In this document: in pieces, positions 36,604 through 45,710 of the stretch | Layout of the letters: each line of letters starts with the position of its first letter | How positions within the stretch are numbered: position 1 is the stretch's first letter | Assembly (NCBI GenBank): GCA_000758905.1 | Contig: JRNA01000003.1 | Span: 124,001-188,000, forward strand | Source: Clostridiales bacterium S5-A14a | GTDB taxonomy: Bacteria; Bacillota; Clostridia; Peptostreptococcales; Anaerovoracaceae | Direction: 5' to 3' | Length of the DNA stretch: 64,000 bases | Notes under the pieces: generated by a model | The model's database searches: none | What the model was told of the DNA's origin: nothing | Seen by the model: the letters and a program-made list of their open reading frames with translations, nothing else | Made by a program: the position numbers and the translations under genes

Positions 36604-37467
36604 ATGTTTGAAAATTTTCAACTTACTAACAAACCCGTTAAGATTGCAGGATATGATTTTCCCTGTGAAAATCCTGAAGCTATTATGCTGATTGTTCACG
36701 GCATAGGAGAATATGCTGGCAGATATACTAGAATGGCAAAGTCATTATCTGAAAAACACATCAAGGTGTATTCCATGGATTTGCCAGGGCATGGTATATC
36801 TGGGGGTGTCAGGGGTGATGCTGCACCACGTATCGATGTTTTGGGATGCATAGATGAACTCATCAATTACGCAAGGAATAAATTCCCTGATAAGCCAATT
36901 GTTTTGTATGGACATAGCATGGGTGGAAATATTGCACTTGATTATAAGTATCGTGGTGAACAATCAGACGTGCCCTCAGCTTTTATAATTTCGGCTCCTT
37001 GGATAAAACTTGCTAGACCTGTACCAAAGCCTCTTTACTTAATGATTAAAGCCGGTTCGAAGATCATGCCTAAGGCCAAGATAAAGTCCGAATGTGATGA
37101 GAAAGACCTGGGCAACCTGATTTACGTTAAGCCATACGCGAGCAATCCGCTAGTCCACGGCTATATTACGATGAGATGTGCATATCAGGGATTTGAAATA
37201 GGAAAGGCAATTGAAAACGGCACGTGGAAGGACTACGGAAAGAGCAATGGCAAGCCATTTTTGTTAATGCAGGGTACAGAAGACAAACTCTGCGATGTTA
37301 ACGGTGCGAGGGCTTTGGCGGAACAAAATAGAAACACTCCAGGATTTGAATATGTAGAATGGCCCGGATATTATCATGAGATCCATAACGGCAGCATGGT
37401 GGAAACTGGCGATGATGTTATTGAAAAAATAGGAGATTTTATTGTCACAAATATTATAAATAAGTAG
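36604..37467 (+). CDS. Alpha/beta hydrolase, monoacylglycerol lipase-like
   Basis: Cytoplasmic serine hydrolase of the S33/lysophospholipase group, 287 aa. The nucleophile is Ser105 in GHSMGG. 'VHGIGEYAGRY' forms the oxyanion region, and the acid and His lie in 'GTEDKLCD' and 'YYHEIHNG'. The combination is typical of bacterial monoacylglycerol lipases, but the substrate is not proven. Its own promoter region separates it from the divergent small zinc-finger gene. Confidence 0.85.
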   Translation: MFENFQLTNKPVKIAGYDFPCENPEAIMLIVHGIGEYAGRYTRMAKSLSEKHIKVYSMDLPGHGISGGVRGDAAPRIDVLGCIDELINYARNKFPDKPIVLYGHSMGGNIALDYKYRGEQSDVPSAFIISAPWIKLARPVPKPLYLMIKAGSKIMPKAKIKSECDEKDLGNLIYVKPYASNPLVHGYITMRCAYQGFEIGKAIENGTWKDYGKSNGKPFLLMQGTEDKLCDVNGARALAEQNRNTPGFEYVEWPGYYHEIHNGSMVETGDDVIEKIGDFIVTNIINK

Positions 37468-37557
37468 TTGACAAAATGCCCTAAATAGATCTAATTTGCG
37501 AAGATAAAAGCAGATGACGCGGACAGATGTTGTCTAGCGTTAAAATTGAGGAATAAT

Positions 37558-38214
37558 ATGATTGAAGATAATAAAAGTTGCATGTTTGAGGATCTAAAAT
37601 CAACGAAGGAATATGAAATTCTGATGATGAGATATGATTCTGCGATCAGGGAGGTAGCAACCAAACTTGAGATTTTAAATAGCGAATTATCACTGGTCAG
37701 GGATGAGAGTCCGATATCGTCCATTCAATCGCGAAGAAAGAAAGACTTAAGTATTTTGGAGAAACTCATCAGACAGGGGAACGATATTTCGCTTGAATCG
37801 ATAGAGGAAAATTTAAATGATGTCGCCGGAATTAGGGTGATTTGTTCATTTGTAGATGACATTTACAGGGTGGCAAGGATGCTGGCAAGGCAGGATGACA
37901 TCAAGGTCGTTATGATAAAGGATTATATCAAGAAGCCGAAACCAAACGGATACAGAAGTTATCACATGATTGTAGAGATTCCAGTTTTCTTTTCCAACGA
38001 GAAGAGACCAATGAGGGTAGAGGTTCAGATTAGGACAGTTGCTATGAACTTTTGGGCGAGCCTCGAACACCAAATCAAATATAAGCACAATGTTAAGGAG
38101 GCTGAAAAGATTGGCAGAGACTTAAAGGATTGTGCTGATACTATTGCAAATACTGACTTAAGAATGCAAAAAATAAGAGAGGCGCTTAAGGGCGACTTGG
38201 AATCTTCGGAGTGA
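37558..38214 (+). CDS. Small alarmone synthetase (RelQ/RelP type)
   Basis: RelA/SpoT synthetase domain alone, 218 aa, making (p)ppGpp without a hydrolase, TGS or ACT domain. Motifs: 'NDVAGIRVICSFVDDIYRVA', 'KDYIKKPKPNGYRSYHMIVE' and 'VEVQIRTVAMNFWASLEHQI', which hold the ATP- and GDP-binding and catalytic residues. ATG 37558 is preceded by GAGGAA. A possible promoter (TTGACA at 37468 with a weak -10) lies upstream. The last 29 bp overlap the end of the convergent rqcH gene. Confidence 0.9.
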   Translation: MIEDNKSCMFEDLKSTKEYEILMMRYDSAIREVATKLEILNSELSLVRDESPISSIQSRRKKDLSILEKLIRQGNDISLESIEENLNDVAGIRVICSFVDDIYRVARMLARQDDIKVVMIKDYIKKPKPNGYRSYHMIVEIPVFFSNEKRPMRVEVQIRTVAMNFWASLEHQIKYKHNVKEAEKIGRDLKDCADTIANTDLRMQKIREALKGDLESSE

Positions 38215-39931
38215 TCCAGATTGTCTTATTGTTTTTGAAGATTACCATTCCAGGTTTTGCACCGCTTGGTTTCTTGACATATCTAACTTCTGTATAATCT
38301 ACAGGTACATTTTCGGATGATTTTCCCTTACTGTGGTAGGCTGCGACGCCTGCTGCAGTTTTTATTTCTTCAGGGAAGTTTTCCTCCATTGAAGATAAAT
38401 CAATGCCTCCTGTTTGTAGGATCACATGAGAGCCAGGTATATCTTTGGTGTGAAACCAAATATCGGATTTTGAAGCCATCCTTAGTGTTAGAACGTCATT
38501 TTCTTTGTTATTCCTTCCAACAATAATTTTACGGCCAGTAGGCAGGGCAAATACTAGTGGGTTATTTATTTTTCCATTGGAAACCGAACTCTTAACCGAT
38601 TTTGATTTATTTTTACTTCTGCCATTTTTTCCAAAAATGCGACCCTTCAAATAACCTTCGTCGATAAGTTCATCCCTAATATAATCTATTTCCTTAATTT
38701 CAGTTGCTCTACTGAGGTGATCAATAACTGTATCTACATAGGCAATCTCAGCTTTAACACTTTCAATCATAGGCTGCTTTTCCTTAATAGTGTTCATAGC
38801 TTTACCATATTTTTTATAATAATTCTGTGCATTTTCGCTGGGAGAGAGCTTCGGATCAAGTCTAATGTCAACCGTAGAACCATCATAATAGTTGACTATA
38901 TGAGCCATCAATTCACCTTTTTTTATATTATGAAGATTTGCAGTTAGCAGTTCACCGTATAATCTAAGATGTTCAGATCTTTTGGCCTTGAGGACATCTT
39001 CCTCCATCCTTTGAAGTTTAAGACCAAGCTTTTCCCTCACAGAGTTGATTTTCTTAAGCAGATTGGATTCCGCCTGCTGCATTAAATTTGTCTCTTTTTT
39101 ATGTTCGAAGAAGTAATCAACGCCTGCACTTGGTGAATCGAATGACTTAATCTCGGAAAGAATTCCGTCCATTGGTACAATGTGAAAATCAATAAGTTTC
39201 TTACCGTTAGAGTAAATTTTCGTTTGGCTATTGAGATCTTTGATTTTGGCGATAATATCCTTGAAGACATCATATCCCAGTAAAGCGATGCTGTCAGCGA
39301 CCCTAGGTGAAATCCCTCCGACCTTATCCATTATATCATTTGAATCCTGCCAATTTACAGAAACAAGATGTCCATTTTCCTCGTTCAAATCTGACATTCC
39401 GAGCAGTTCTTTAAATCCCGTTTTCCCTTGAGATGGAGGATAATTGTATATAAGTCCAGGCAAAATCTGTCGTGCCCTGTTTACATCGATCGAAACTCTT
39501 TTGATGCTGTCGATAATCCGCCCATCATTCAAATTTACTAAGATGATATTGCTGTGTTTTCCCATAATTTCAAATATCAGCCTTTTAGAAACCGTAAAGC
39601 CGAGCTCATCGAGAACCTGAAAATCTATTTCAATTATTCTCTCTGAACTATTTTGTGCAATCCGGCTAATCCTACCACCCTGAATGTGCTTTCGCAAAAT
39701 CATACAAAATATCGGTGGTTGCTGGGGATTTTCGAATTCTCTCTGTGTTAGGCAGATGTGTGGAGCATTCCCTGATGCGGATGCGTAAAGCCTGAAACGG
39801 CCGTCTTTTGTGTGGATGACAAAAACAAGGCTCTCGCTCTCTGGCTGATAAATTTTTCCAATCTTACCGAGAGTAAGCTTCTGGGATAGTTCCTCAGAGA
39901 TCGCCCAAGTCATGATACCATCAAATGCCAT
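38186..39931 (-). CDS. rqcH: Ribosome quality control protein RqcH (NFACT, Rqc2 homologue)
   Basis: Binds stalled 50S subunits and adds C-terminal Ala tails to mark nascent chains for degradation; older annotations call it fibronectin-binding protein. NFACT-N domain (1-~190, 'MILRKHIQGGRI', 'FEIMGKHSNIILV'), a central coiled coil (about 270-400), and the NFACT-R domain at the C-terminus ('VGRNNKENDVLTLRMASKSD', 'DIWFHTKDIPGSHVIL'). Length 581 aa. The tRNA-binding Asp-Arg of B. subtilis appears as Glu-Arg here (SSERII), a conservative change. AGGAGG precedes the start. Convergent with the alarmone synthetase. Confidence 0.95.
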   Translation of the reverse strand: MAFDGIMTWAISEELSQKLTLGKIGKIYQPESESLVFVIHTKDGRFRLYASASGNAPHICLTQREFENPQQPPIFCMILRKHIQGGRISRIAQNSSERIIEIDFQVLDELGFTVSKRLIFEIMGKHSNIILVNLNDGRIIDSIKRVSIDVNRARQILPGLIYNYPPSQGKTGFKELLGMSDLNEENGHLVSVNWQDSNDIMDKVGGISPRVADSIALLGYDVFKDIIAKIKDLNSQTKIYSNGKKLIDFHIVPMDGILSEIKSFDSPSAGVDYFFEHKKETNLMQQAESNLLKKINSVREKLGLKLQRMEEDVLKAKRSEHLRLYGELLTANLHNIKKGELMAHIVNYYDGSTVDIRLDPKLSPSENAQNYYKKYGKAMNTIKEKQPMIESVKAEIAYVDTVIDHLSRATEIKEIDYIRDELIDEGYLKGRIFGKNGRSKNKSKSVKSSVSNGKINNPLVFALPTGRKIIVGRNNKENDVLTLRMASKSDIWFHTKDIPGSHVILQTGGIDLSSMEENFPEEIKTAAGVAAYHSKGKSSENVPVDYTEVRYVKKPSGAKPGMVIFKNNKTIWITPKIPSRP

Positions 39932-40053
39932 TGTACATCCTCCTAAAAATTCTAAAATGCGCGCATGAAAAATGCTTTATGTGATAAACACAATTGGAAT
40001 TTTATCATAAGATTGGTTATAATTAAAGGCAGATAATATCAGGAGGAAGCAAA

Positions 40054-40959
40054 ATGATTAAAAGTATGACAGGCTACGGCCGGGGAGAAGTCAAAACTCA
40101 AGATTATCACATTTTGGTCGAACTTAAGAGCGTTAACCATAAATATAATGACTTCACATTCAGAATGCCCAAGTCTTTCGCATTTGCAGAAGAGCAAATG
40201 AGGAAAACCATAAGGAATAAATTGCATAGAGGCAAGGTCGACGTAATGATGACAGTTGAAAATTTGTCTGATAAGGAGTTTGAAGTTCGCGTTAACACCA
40301 AACTTGCCAAGGAGTACATAGAGAAAATTGAGTCTCTGTGCGAAGCTTGCAACATTAATGATAGACCCGGAATTGAGATGATCACAAAATTTCCAGACGT
40401 TATGACGGCAATGCCACTTGAGGATAATCAGGAAGCACTCCTTGAAGCCATAGTTGAAGCAACTGAAAATGCAACAAAACAGCTTGATGAGATGAGGACT
40501 AAGGAAGGCAGGGTTCTTGCGGATGATCTAAACTTCAGGGCTGCGAATCTCAAAAAGATAGTGGAGGATATGGCACCTATAGCGGAAGAAATTCCAGCTT
40601 TATACAGAGAAAAACTTTCCGAGAGGATTGCGAAAATCCTTGATAAGACTGGTATTAGCGATACAAGTTTGTCAGAGGAAAGAATCGCCACCGAGGTTGC
40701 GATTTTTGCGGACAAAGCAAATGTCGATGAAGAGCTTACTAGGCTAAAAAGCCATATTTTGCAGATAACTAATCTAACAAAATCAGACAATTCTACTGAC
40801 GGAAGTGTTGGGAAGAAACTGGATTTTCTAGCACAGGAGCTTAATAGAGAAGCCAATACCATCGGCTCGAAAGCAAACAGCCTAGACCTAACTAATCTAG
40901 TACTTAAAGCAAAGGCGGAGATCGAGAAAATAAGGGAACAGGTACAGAATATCGAATAG
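40054..40959 (+). CDS. yicC: YicC family endoribonuclease
   Basis: 301-aa YicC/YloC protein, a family with endoribonuclease activity. It begins 'MIKSMTGYGRGE' and ends with the DUF1732 region 'GKKLDFLAQELNREANTIGSK', both diagnostic. In many Firmicutes it precedes remA, gmk and rpoZ; here it is alone, followed by a terminator and a transporter. AGGAGG precedes the ATG. Confidence 0.93.
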   Translation: MIKSMTGYGRGEVKTQDYHILVELKSVNHKYNDFTFRMPKSFAFAEEQMRKTIRNKLHRGKVDVMMTVENLSDKEFEVRVNTKLAKEYIEKIESLCEACNINDRPGIEMITKFPDVMTAMPLEDNQEALLEAIVEATENATKQLDEMRTKEGRVLADDLNFRAANLKKIVEDMAPIAEEIPALYREKLSERIAKILDKTGISDTSLSEERIATEVAIFADKANVDEELTRLKSHILQITNLTKSDNSTDGSVGKKLDFLAQELNREANTIGSKANSLDLTNLVLKAKAEIEKIREQVQNIE

Positions 40960-41001
40960 TATAATTTTGTGCTCAGCCACATAAAAAATCAGATACATTT
41001 A

Positions 41002-41051
41002 ATATCAGGTCATAAAAATATTTAGCGTTTTTGACCTGATATCTTTATTTT
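41002..41051 (+). terminator. Terminator after yicC
   Basis: Perfect 10-bp stem ATATCAGGTC / GACCTGATAT with a 21-nt loop and a broken T run (CTTTATTTT). Confidence 0.7.
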
Positions 41052-41060
41052 AAGTGAAAA

Positions 41061-41072
41061 ATGTGGTATAAT
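41061..41072 (+). promoter_or_regulatory. Extended -10 promoter of the OPT transporter
   Basis: TGG-TATAAT (TGn extended -10), -10 at 41067-41072, with no good -35. The 12-mer ATGTGGTATAAT recurs exactly upstream of rdgB (47816-47827). The leader to the start codon is about 80 nt. Confidence 0.5.
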
Positions 41073-41157
41073 ATTGCTCGTTATGTTGTTATTTTAGAAA
41101 TTTTTTTACTTTTTATATAAAAACAACATTTCAAATATAATGAAAGGAAAAAACTAT

Positions 41158-43101
41158 ATGGAAAAAGAAAAACAAATAGGGGAATTTAAGCCCTTTATTT
41201 CTGCTGACAAAGTTGTACCCGAGTTTACTGCCGTGTCCATTATTATTGGTATGTTGCTTGCAGTTCTGTTCGGTGCAGCCAATGCCTATCTAGGTCTGAA
41301 AGTTGGAATGACAGTTTCAGCATCTATACCTGCAGCTGTAATTTCGATGGGAATTATAAGAGTTATATTAAAAAGAGATTCTATTTTGGAAAACAATATG
41401 GTTCAGACCATAGGTTCTGCAGGAGAATCACTTGCAGCGGGTGCTATTTTTACGCTACCAGCTGTATTCATGTGGGCGCAAGACGGAATAGGAACCGTTC
41501 CATCTTACACGGTTATCGCATGCGTTGCTATCGCAGGAGGCTTACTTGGAATTGTATTCATGATTCCACTTAGAAAGGCACTTATCGTTAAGGAGCATGG
41601 TTCATTGCCATATCCTGAAGGGACAGCTTGTGCAGAGGTTCTTATCGCAGGAGAAGAGGGTGGAACTAAGGCGAGCACAGTATTTGCAGGTCTTGGCATT
41701 GCAGCTCTCTATAAATTTATCGCCGATGGGATGAAGTTATTCCCAAGTGAAGTCGATTATGAGGTTAAGGCTATACCAGGTTCAGGAATCGGTATGGACG
41801 TTCTACCAGCACTTGCTGGAGTAGGATATATATGTGGACCACTTATCTCATCTTGGATGCTTGCTGGTGGTATAGTTTCATGGTTTATAATCATGCCACT
41901 TATCAAAACTTTTGGAGGAGACACTGTTCTTTATCCAGCAGATGCACCAATTTCAGAACTTGGCTACTGGGATTTGTGGGATAATTATATCAGATATGTA
42001 GGAGCAGGTGCTGTTGCTGCAGGAGGTATTTTCTCACTGATTAAATCTCTGCCACTTATCTTTAAAACATTTGCAGAGAGCATGAAGAGCCTTAAATCTG
42101 GCGTTGATGGCATCACTATTGATAGAACATCTAAGGATCTTGGTTTTGCACCTATCATAGTTATGCTAATTGTCGCTGTTGTAGTGCTTGTGGGGTATCC
42201 GGCTATACCGATTGACTTTGTAAGTGCTATACTCATTGTTATATTCGGATTCTTCTTTGCTACAGTATCATCTAGAATGGTAGGCCTTGTAGGATCTTCA
42301 AACAACCCAGTTTCTGGTATGGCTATAGCAACTCTACTTATTGCAACCTTAGTTCTTAAAGAAGTTGGAGAGACTGGTCCTAATGGAATGGCTGCTGCCA
42401 TCATGATCGGTACAGTGATTTGTATAATTGCAGCAATGGCTGGAGATATGTCTCAAGACCTTAAGACTGGATACATCGTTGGAGCTACTCCATACAAACA
42501 GCAGTGGGGTGAAGTTGTCGGCGTTCTATCATCAGGCCTTGCAATCGCAGGTATTTTGTACTTGCTGAACGAAGCTTGGGGATATGGTGGAAAAGAACTT
42601 CCTGCGCCTCAGGCAACTCTTATGAAACTTGTAATAGAGGGTGTAATGGGATCAAACCTTCCTTGGGGAATGGTATTCACTGGAGTGTTCATCGCTGTTG
42701 TGCTTGAAATCCTTCAGATTCCTGTTCTACCAGTTGCAATCGGTGTGTATTTGCCTATTCACCTATCCACGCCTCTCATGTGCGGTGGTCTTCTTAAATT
42801 ATATCTTGAGAAGAAAGAGCATAAGAGTGCTGAAGAAAAGGAAATGCAGATTACTTCTGGAGTTCTATATTCATCAGGACTTATCGCAGGTGAAGGCTTG
42901 CTCGGTATATTGTTAGCCGTATTTGCAGTTATAAAAATCAATGGCAAGAGTATTGGCGAGATCATTGATATATCTGGAAAACTAAATTTAAGTCCAGAGG
43001 TTGGCAATTTAGTAGGACTGGCATTCTTTGCAGTTTTGCTAGTAACTATTTATCTATTTGCAATCAAGAAACATGATACTAAGAAGGTTAATCTAGACTA
43101 A
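41158..43101 (+). CDS. OPT family oligopeptide transporter
   Basis: Proton-coupled uptake of small peptides, or of metal chelates in some family members. 647 aa, about 14-16 hydrophobic helices. OPT features: 'NAYLGLKVGMTVSASIPAAV', 'SLPYPEGTACAEVLIAGE' and 'VGYICGPLISSWMLAGG'. ATG 41158 has AAAGGA 9 nt upstream; an in-frame ATG at 41140 overlaps that site. It lies upstream of a dipeptidase (43952-45415), which suggests that peptides are the substrate. Confidence 0.9.
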   Translation: MEKEKQIGEFKPFISADKVVPEFTAVSIIIGMLLAVLFGAANAYLGLKVGMTVSASIPAAVISMGIIRVILKRDSILENNMVQTIGSAGESLAAGAIFTLPAVFMWAQDGIGTVPSYTVIACVAIAGGLLGIVFMIPLRKALIVKEHGSLPYPEGTACAEVLIAGEEGGTKASTVFAGLGIAALYKFIADGMKLFPSEVDYEVKAIPGSGIGMDVLPALAGVGYICGPLISSWMLAGGIVSWFIIMPLIKTFGGDTVLYPADAPISELGYWDLWDNYIRYVGAGAVAAGGIFSLIKSLPLIFKTFAESMKSLKSGVDGITIDRTSKDLGFAPIIVMLIVAVVVLVGYPAIPIDFVSAILIVIFGFFFATVSSRMVGLVGSSNNPVSGMAIATLLIATLVLKEVGETGPNGMAAAIMIGTVICIIAAMAGDMSQDLKTGYIVGATPYKQQWGEVVGVLSSGLAIAGILYLLNEAWGYGGKELPAPQATLMKLVIEGVMGSNLPWGMVFTGVFIAVVLEILQIPVLPVAIGVYLPIHLSTPLMCGGLLKLYLEKKEHKSAEEKEMQITSGVLYSSGLIAGEGLLGILLAVFAVIKINGKSIGEIIDISGKLNLSPEVGNLVGLAFFAVLLVTIYLFAIKKHDTKKVNLD

Positions 43102-43163
43102 GGGTGTGGATATCACAGATAAAAACGCTATATAATGATATATTAAATTATTGAATTGTAGAT

Positions 43164-43520
43164 ATGAAAAAAAAGAAAAATGAGAATTATCTCGACAATG
43201 TCCCCGTTATAAACGGGGATATTTGTTGGGAGGAAGATGATGATCAGCTTATAGTAATTAAACAAGAGAATAAGGGCTTTTACAGCAAAATTGCTCAGAA
43301 GTTTTTCGATAGACCTAAGGTTTCAAACATACACCTCGACGAGTTTGGGAGTTTTGTTTGGAAACAGATTGATGGGGAAAAAGATATAACAGAGATAGGA
43401 AAGAGTGTTTCTGAAGAATTCGGTAAAGATGCCGAGCCTCTTTATGAGAGACTATCAGCCTACATGTTCAGGCTTAGAGATGTGCAATACATAAGTTTTA
43501 AGAAGAAGGGCAAAAAATAA
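43164..43520 (+). CDS. PqqD-like (RiPP recognition element-type) small protein
   Basis: 118-aa protein with a PqqD-type winged-helix core at about residues 50-112 ('HLDEFGSFVWKQIDGEKDI', 'LYERLSAYMFRLRDVQYI'). PqqD proteins present precursor peptides to radical SAM enzymes, but stand-alone forms of this type are common in Clostridia without a known precursor. The N-terminus 'NYLDNVPVINGDICWEE' matches that clostridial subtype and supports this start, although no ribosome site is visible. A hairpin CCCCGTT-ATA-AACGGGG lies at 43202-43218 within codons 13-19. Function unknown. Confidence 0.65.
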   Translation: MKKKKNENYLDNVPVINGDICWEEDDDQLIVIKQENKGFYSKIAQKFFDRPKVSNIHLDEFGSFVWKQIDGEKDITEIGKSVSEEFGKDAEPLYERLSAYMFRLRDVQYISFKKKGKK

Positions 43521-43563
43521 GTGCTCAAGAGGGATTCACAAAACAGGTGTTAAGGTAAAACAA

Positions 43564-43968
43564 ATGACAGGACAAATAGGAACGATAATAGTAGGAGTCA
43601 TTCTCTTCGCCTTCGCATCAGCCATACTTTACATGATTGGACTGAAGAAAAAGATGAACGAAGATAAGAGGCTTTTTGATATGCTCTTAAACAACGGAGC
43701 TTACAGAGTTGTTAAATATCTTAAAACACAAGAAAGTATAACGTTAAAAGGCATAGGCTATGTCATCAAGGATATATCAGCAAAGGAGTTTGCCTCTTCA
43801 AAAAAAGCGGTTATCAAAGATGGCAGGGCTTTTCAGGATACACTCCTTGAGTACATGCTGAAGGAAGGTTACATTGTCGGTGCACCCGGCAACGAAAAAA
43901 AGAAAAAATCAGATAAAGTATATGTTTTGCCAGAGAAAAAGGAGGAGAAAAATGAGCGTATTAGCTAA
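43564..43968 (+). CDS. Membrane-anchored protein of unknown function
   Basis: 134 aa: one N-terminal membrane helix (about residues 6-26, 'IIVGVILFAFASAILYMIG'), then a basic cytoplasmic domain with a possible winged-helix shape ('NNGAYRVVKYLKTQESITLK', 'LLEYMLKEGYIVG') and a very lysine-rich tail. I do not recognise the family. Its start follows a weak site (AAGGTAAAACAA). The stop overlaps pepD by 17 bp, so the two are translationally coupled and probably functionally linked. Confidence 0.6.
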   Translation: MTGQIGTIIVGVILFAFASAILYMIGLKKKMNEDKRLFDMLLNNGAYRVVKYLKTQESITLKGIGYVIKDISAKEFASSKKAVIKDGRAFQDTLLEYMLKEGYIVGAPGNEKKKKSDKVYVLPEKKEEKNERIS

Positions 43969-45415
43969 TTTGAAGCCAGAAAAGGTTTTTCACTATTTTG
44001 AGGAAATTTGTAGCATACCTCACGGGTCATACGACACCAAGAAAATCAGCGATTATCTGAAAAAGTTTGCACAGGACAGAGGTTTGACCTGTTACCAAGA
44101 TAACGACAACAACATTATTATCATCAAAGAAGCTACAAAGGGATATGAGAATTCAGATCCGATCATACTTCAGGGTCACATGGACATGGTTTGCGAGAAA
44201 ACTCCAGAATCAACCATTGACTTTAAGAAAGATGGACTTGATATATATGTAGACGGCGACTGGGTAAAAGCAAGGGGCACAACTCTTGGCGGAGACAACG
44301 GAATTGCTATTGCTATGAGTCTTGCAATCTTGGACAGCGATGAATATGAGCACCCGAAACTTGAGTTTATTGCAACAGTAGATGAGGAAGTAGGCCTTCT
44401 AGGTGCTGCATCAATTGACGTTTCTAAACTTACCGCGAAAAAATTCATCAATATCGATTCGGAAGAAGAGGGAATCTTCACTGTTAGCTGCGCTGGTGGT
44501 GTAACTGTAGAAAACACTCTTCCAATCACCTACAAAGATGCTGATGGTATCAAGGCCCACTTAAAGGTTTCAGGACTTCTCGGCGGACATTCAGGAATCG
44601 AGATAAACAAGGAAAGAGCAAATGCAAATGTGCTCCTTGGTAGAGCCCTAAATCTTATTTCAGAGAAGTATGACATTTTACTCATTGACGCAAACGGAGG
44701 CTCAAAGGACAACGCAATCACAAAGCTTTCCGAAGCAAATATTTTGTTCACAGATGCAACAAAACAGCAGTTTGAAGAGGCGAAGTCGGCTATAACTGAT
44801 TTTTCAAAGACTGTGGCACATGAATTTAAGGTTACGGATCCTGATATCAAGATTGAGCTTGAACTCAAGGATGAGGCAGCTAAGAAAGTTAAGGCATTCG
44901 ATGAAGACTCAACAAGAAGAGTTATCACTTATCTGGTTTTAACACCTTACGGAGTTCAGCACATGTCGAAGGAAATTCACGGTCTTGTGGAGACGAGCCT
45001 TAATATTGGAGTTTTGAAGACGGAAGAAAACAAGGTCTCTACGGTATATGCAGTTAGAAGTTCATCCGACAGTAGAAGGGATATGATGGTTGAAAAACTA
45101 AGAGTTTTAACAAAATATCTCGGAGGCAAGACGGAGCTTTCCGGTGCATATCCTGGATGGGAATACATGGCTGATTCCAAACTCAGGGAGCAGGCTGTTG
45201 AAGTATTTGAAAGAGTGTATGGACATAAACCTAAGATTGAAGCAATACATGCAGGGCTTGAATGCGGTCTCTTTGCTGGAAAAATTCCAGATCTTGACTG
45301 TATTTCTATAGGTCCTGATATGGCTGGTGTTCACACTCCAGATGAGAGACTATCAATCCCTTCGACTGAGAGAACATTTAATTTACTTGTTGAGATTTTG
45401 AAAGCAAGCAAATAA
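43952..45415 (+). CDS. pepD: Aminoacyl-histidine dipeptidase PepD (M20 family)
   Basis: Zinc dipeptidase (carnosinase type) that splits Xaa-His and other dipeptides in the cytoplasm. 487 aa. M20 metal motifs: 'LQGHMDMV' (His ligand), '[15 protein letters not shown]' (bridging Asp) and '[12 protein letters not shown]' (catalytic Glu pair). Start ATG 43952 has AGGAGGAG upstream. It follows an OPT peptide transporter, so uptake and cleavage of peptides look linked. Confidence 0.93.
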   Translation: MSVLANLKPEKVFHYFEEICSIPHGSYDTKKISDYLKKFAQDRGLTCYQDNDNNIIIIKEATKGYENSDPIILQGHMDMVCEKTPESTIDFKKDGLDIYVDGDWVKARGTTLGGDNGIAIAMSLAILDSDEYEHPKLEFIATVDEEVGLLGAASIDVSKLTAKKFINIDSEEEGIFTVSCAGGVTVENTLPITYKDADGIKAHLKVSGLLGGHSGIEINKERANANVLLGRALNLISEKYDILLIDANGGSKDNAITKLSEANILFTDATKQQFEEAKSAITDFSKTVAHEFKVTDPDIKIELELKDEAAKKVKAFDEDSTRRVITYLVLTPYGVQHMSKEIHGLVETSLNIGVLKTEENKVSTVYAVRSSSDSRRDMMVEKLRVLTKYLGGKTELSGAYPGWEYMADSKLREQAVEVFERVYGHKPKIEAIHAGLECGLFAGKIPDLDCISIGPDMAGVHTPDERLSIPSTERTFNLLVEILKASK

Positions 45416-45432
45416 GTAGGTTATTTAGATAC

Positions 45433-45461
45433 TTGTCAAGATGGCAGATTGATAGTATAAT
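45433..45461 (+). promoter_or_regulatory. Sigma-A-type promoter of rpsU-yqeY
   Basis: TTGTCA (45433-45438), exact 17-bp spacer, perfect TATAAT (45456-45461), giving a leader of about 60 nt. GCAGAT / ATCTGC flank the -10 as a small inverted repeat. Confidence 0.78.
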
Positions 45462-45528
45462 GTCTATTGTCATCTGCGTAACCACGTGCGATACAATATT
45501 TCATGTAAGGCAGGAGGTGAATTGGAAT

Positions 45529-45708
45529 ATGGCACAGGTCATCGTTAGAGAAAATGAAAGCTTGGAAAGTGCACTTAAGAGGTTCAAGAGATCATGCGCT
45601 AGAGACGGCGTTATGAGTGAACTTAGAAAGAGAGAGCACTACGAGAAGCCTAGCGTAAGACGCAAGAAGAAGTCTGAGGCTGCTAGAAAGAAAGCAAGGA
45701 AGTACTAA
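45529..45708 (+). CDS. rpsU: 30S ribosomal protein S21
   Basis: 59-aa basic ribosomal protein beginning '[20 protein letters not shown]' and ending in '[15 protein letters not shown]', the S21 pattern. AGGAGGTGA lies 8 nt before the ATG. The frame extends upstream, but those codons precede the ribosome site. It is paired with yqeY 2 bp downstream, as in most Firmicutes. Confidence 0.97.
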   Translation: MAQVIVRENESLESALKRFKRSCARDGVMSELRKREHYEKPSVRRKKKSEAARKKARKY

Positions 45709-45710
45709 AA

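Noticed and set aside
38186-39931. Inactivated RqcH because of Glu instead of Asp in the tRNA-binding pair
   Set aside because: Glu-Arg is a conservative change and occurs in other clostridial NFACT proteins as far as I recall; the rest of the motifs are intact.
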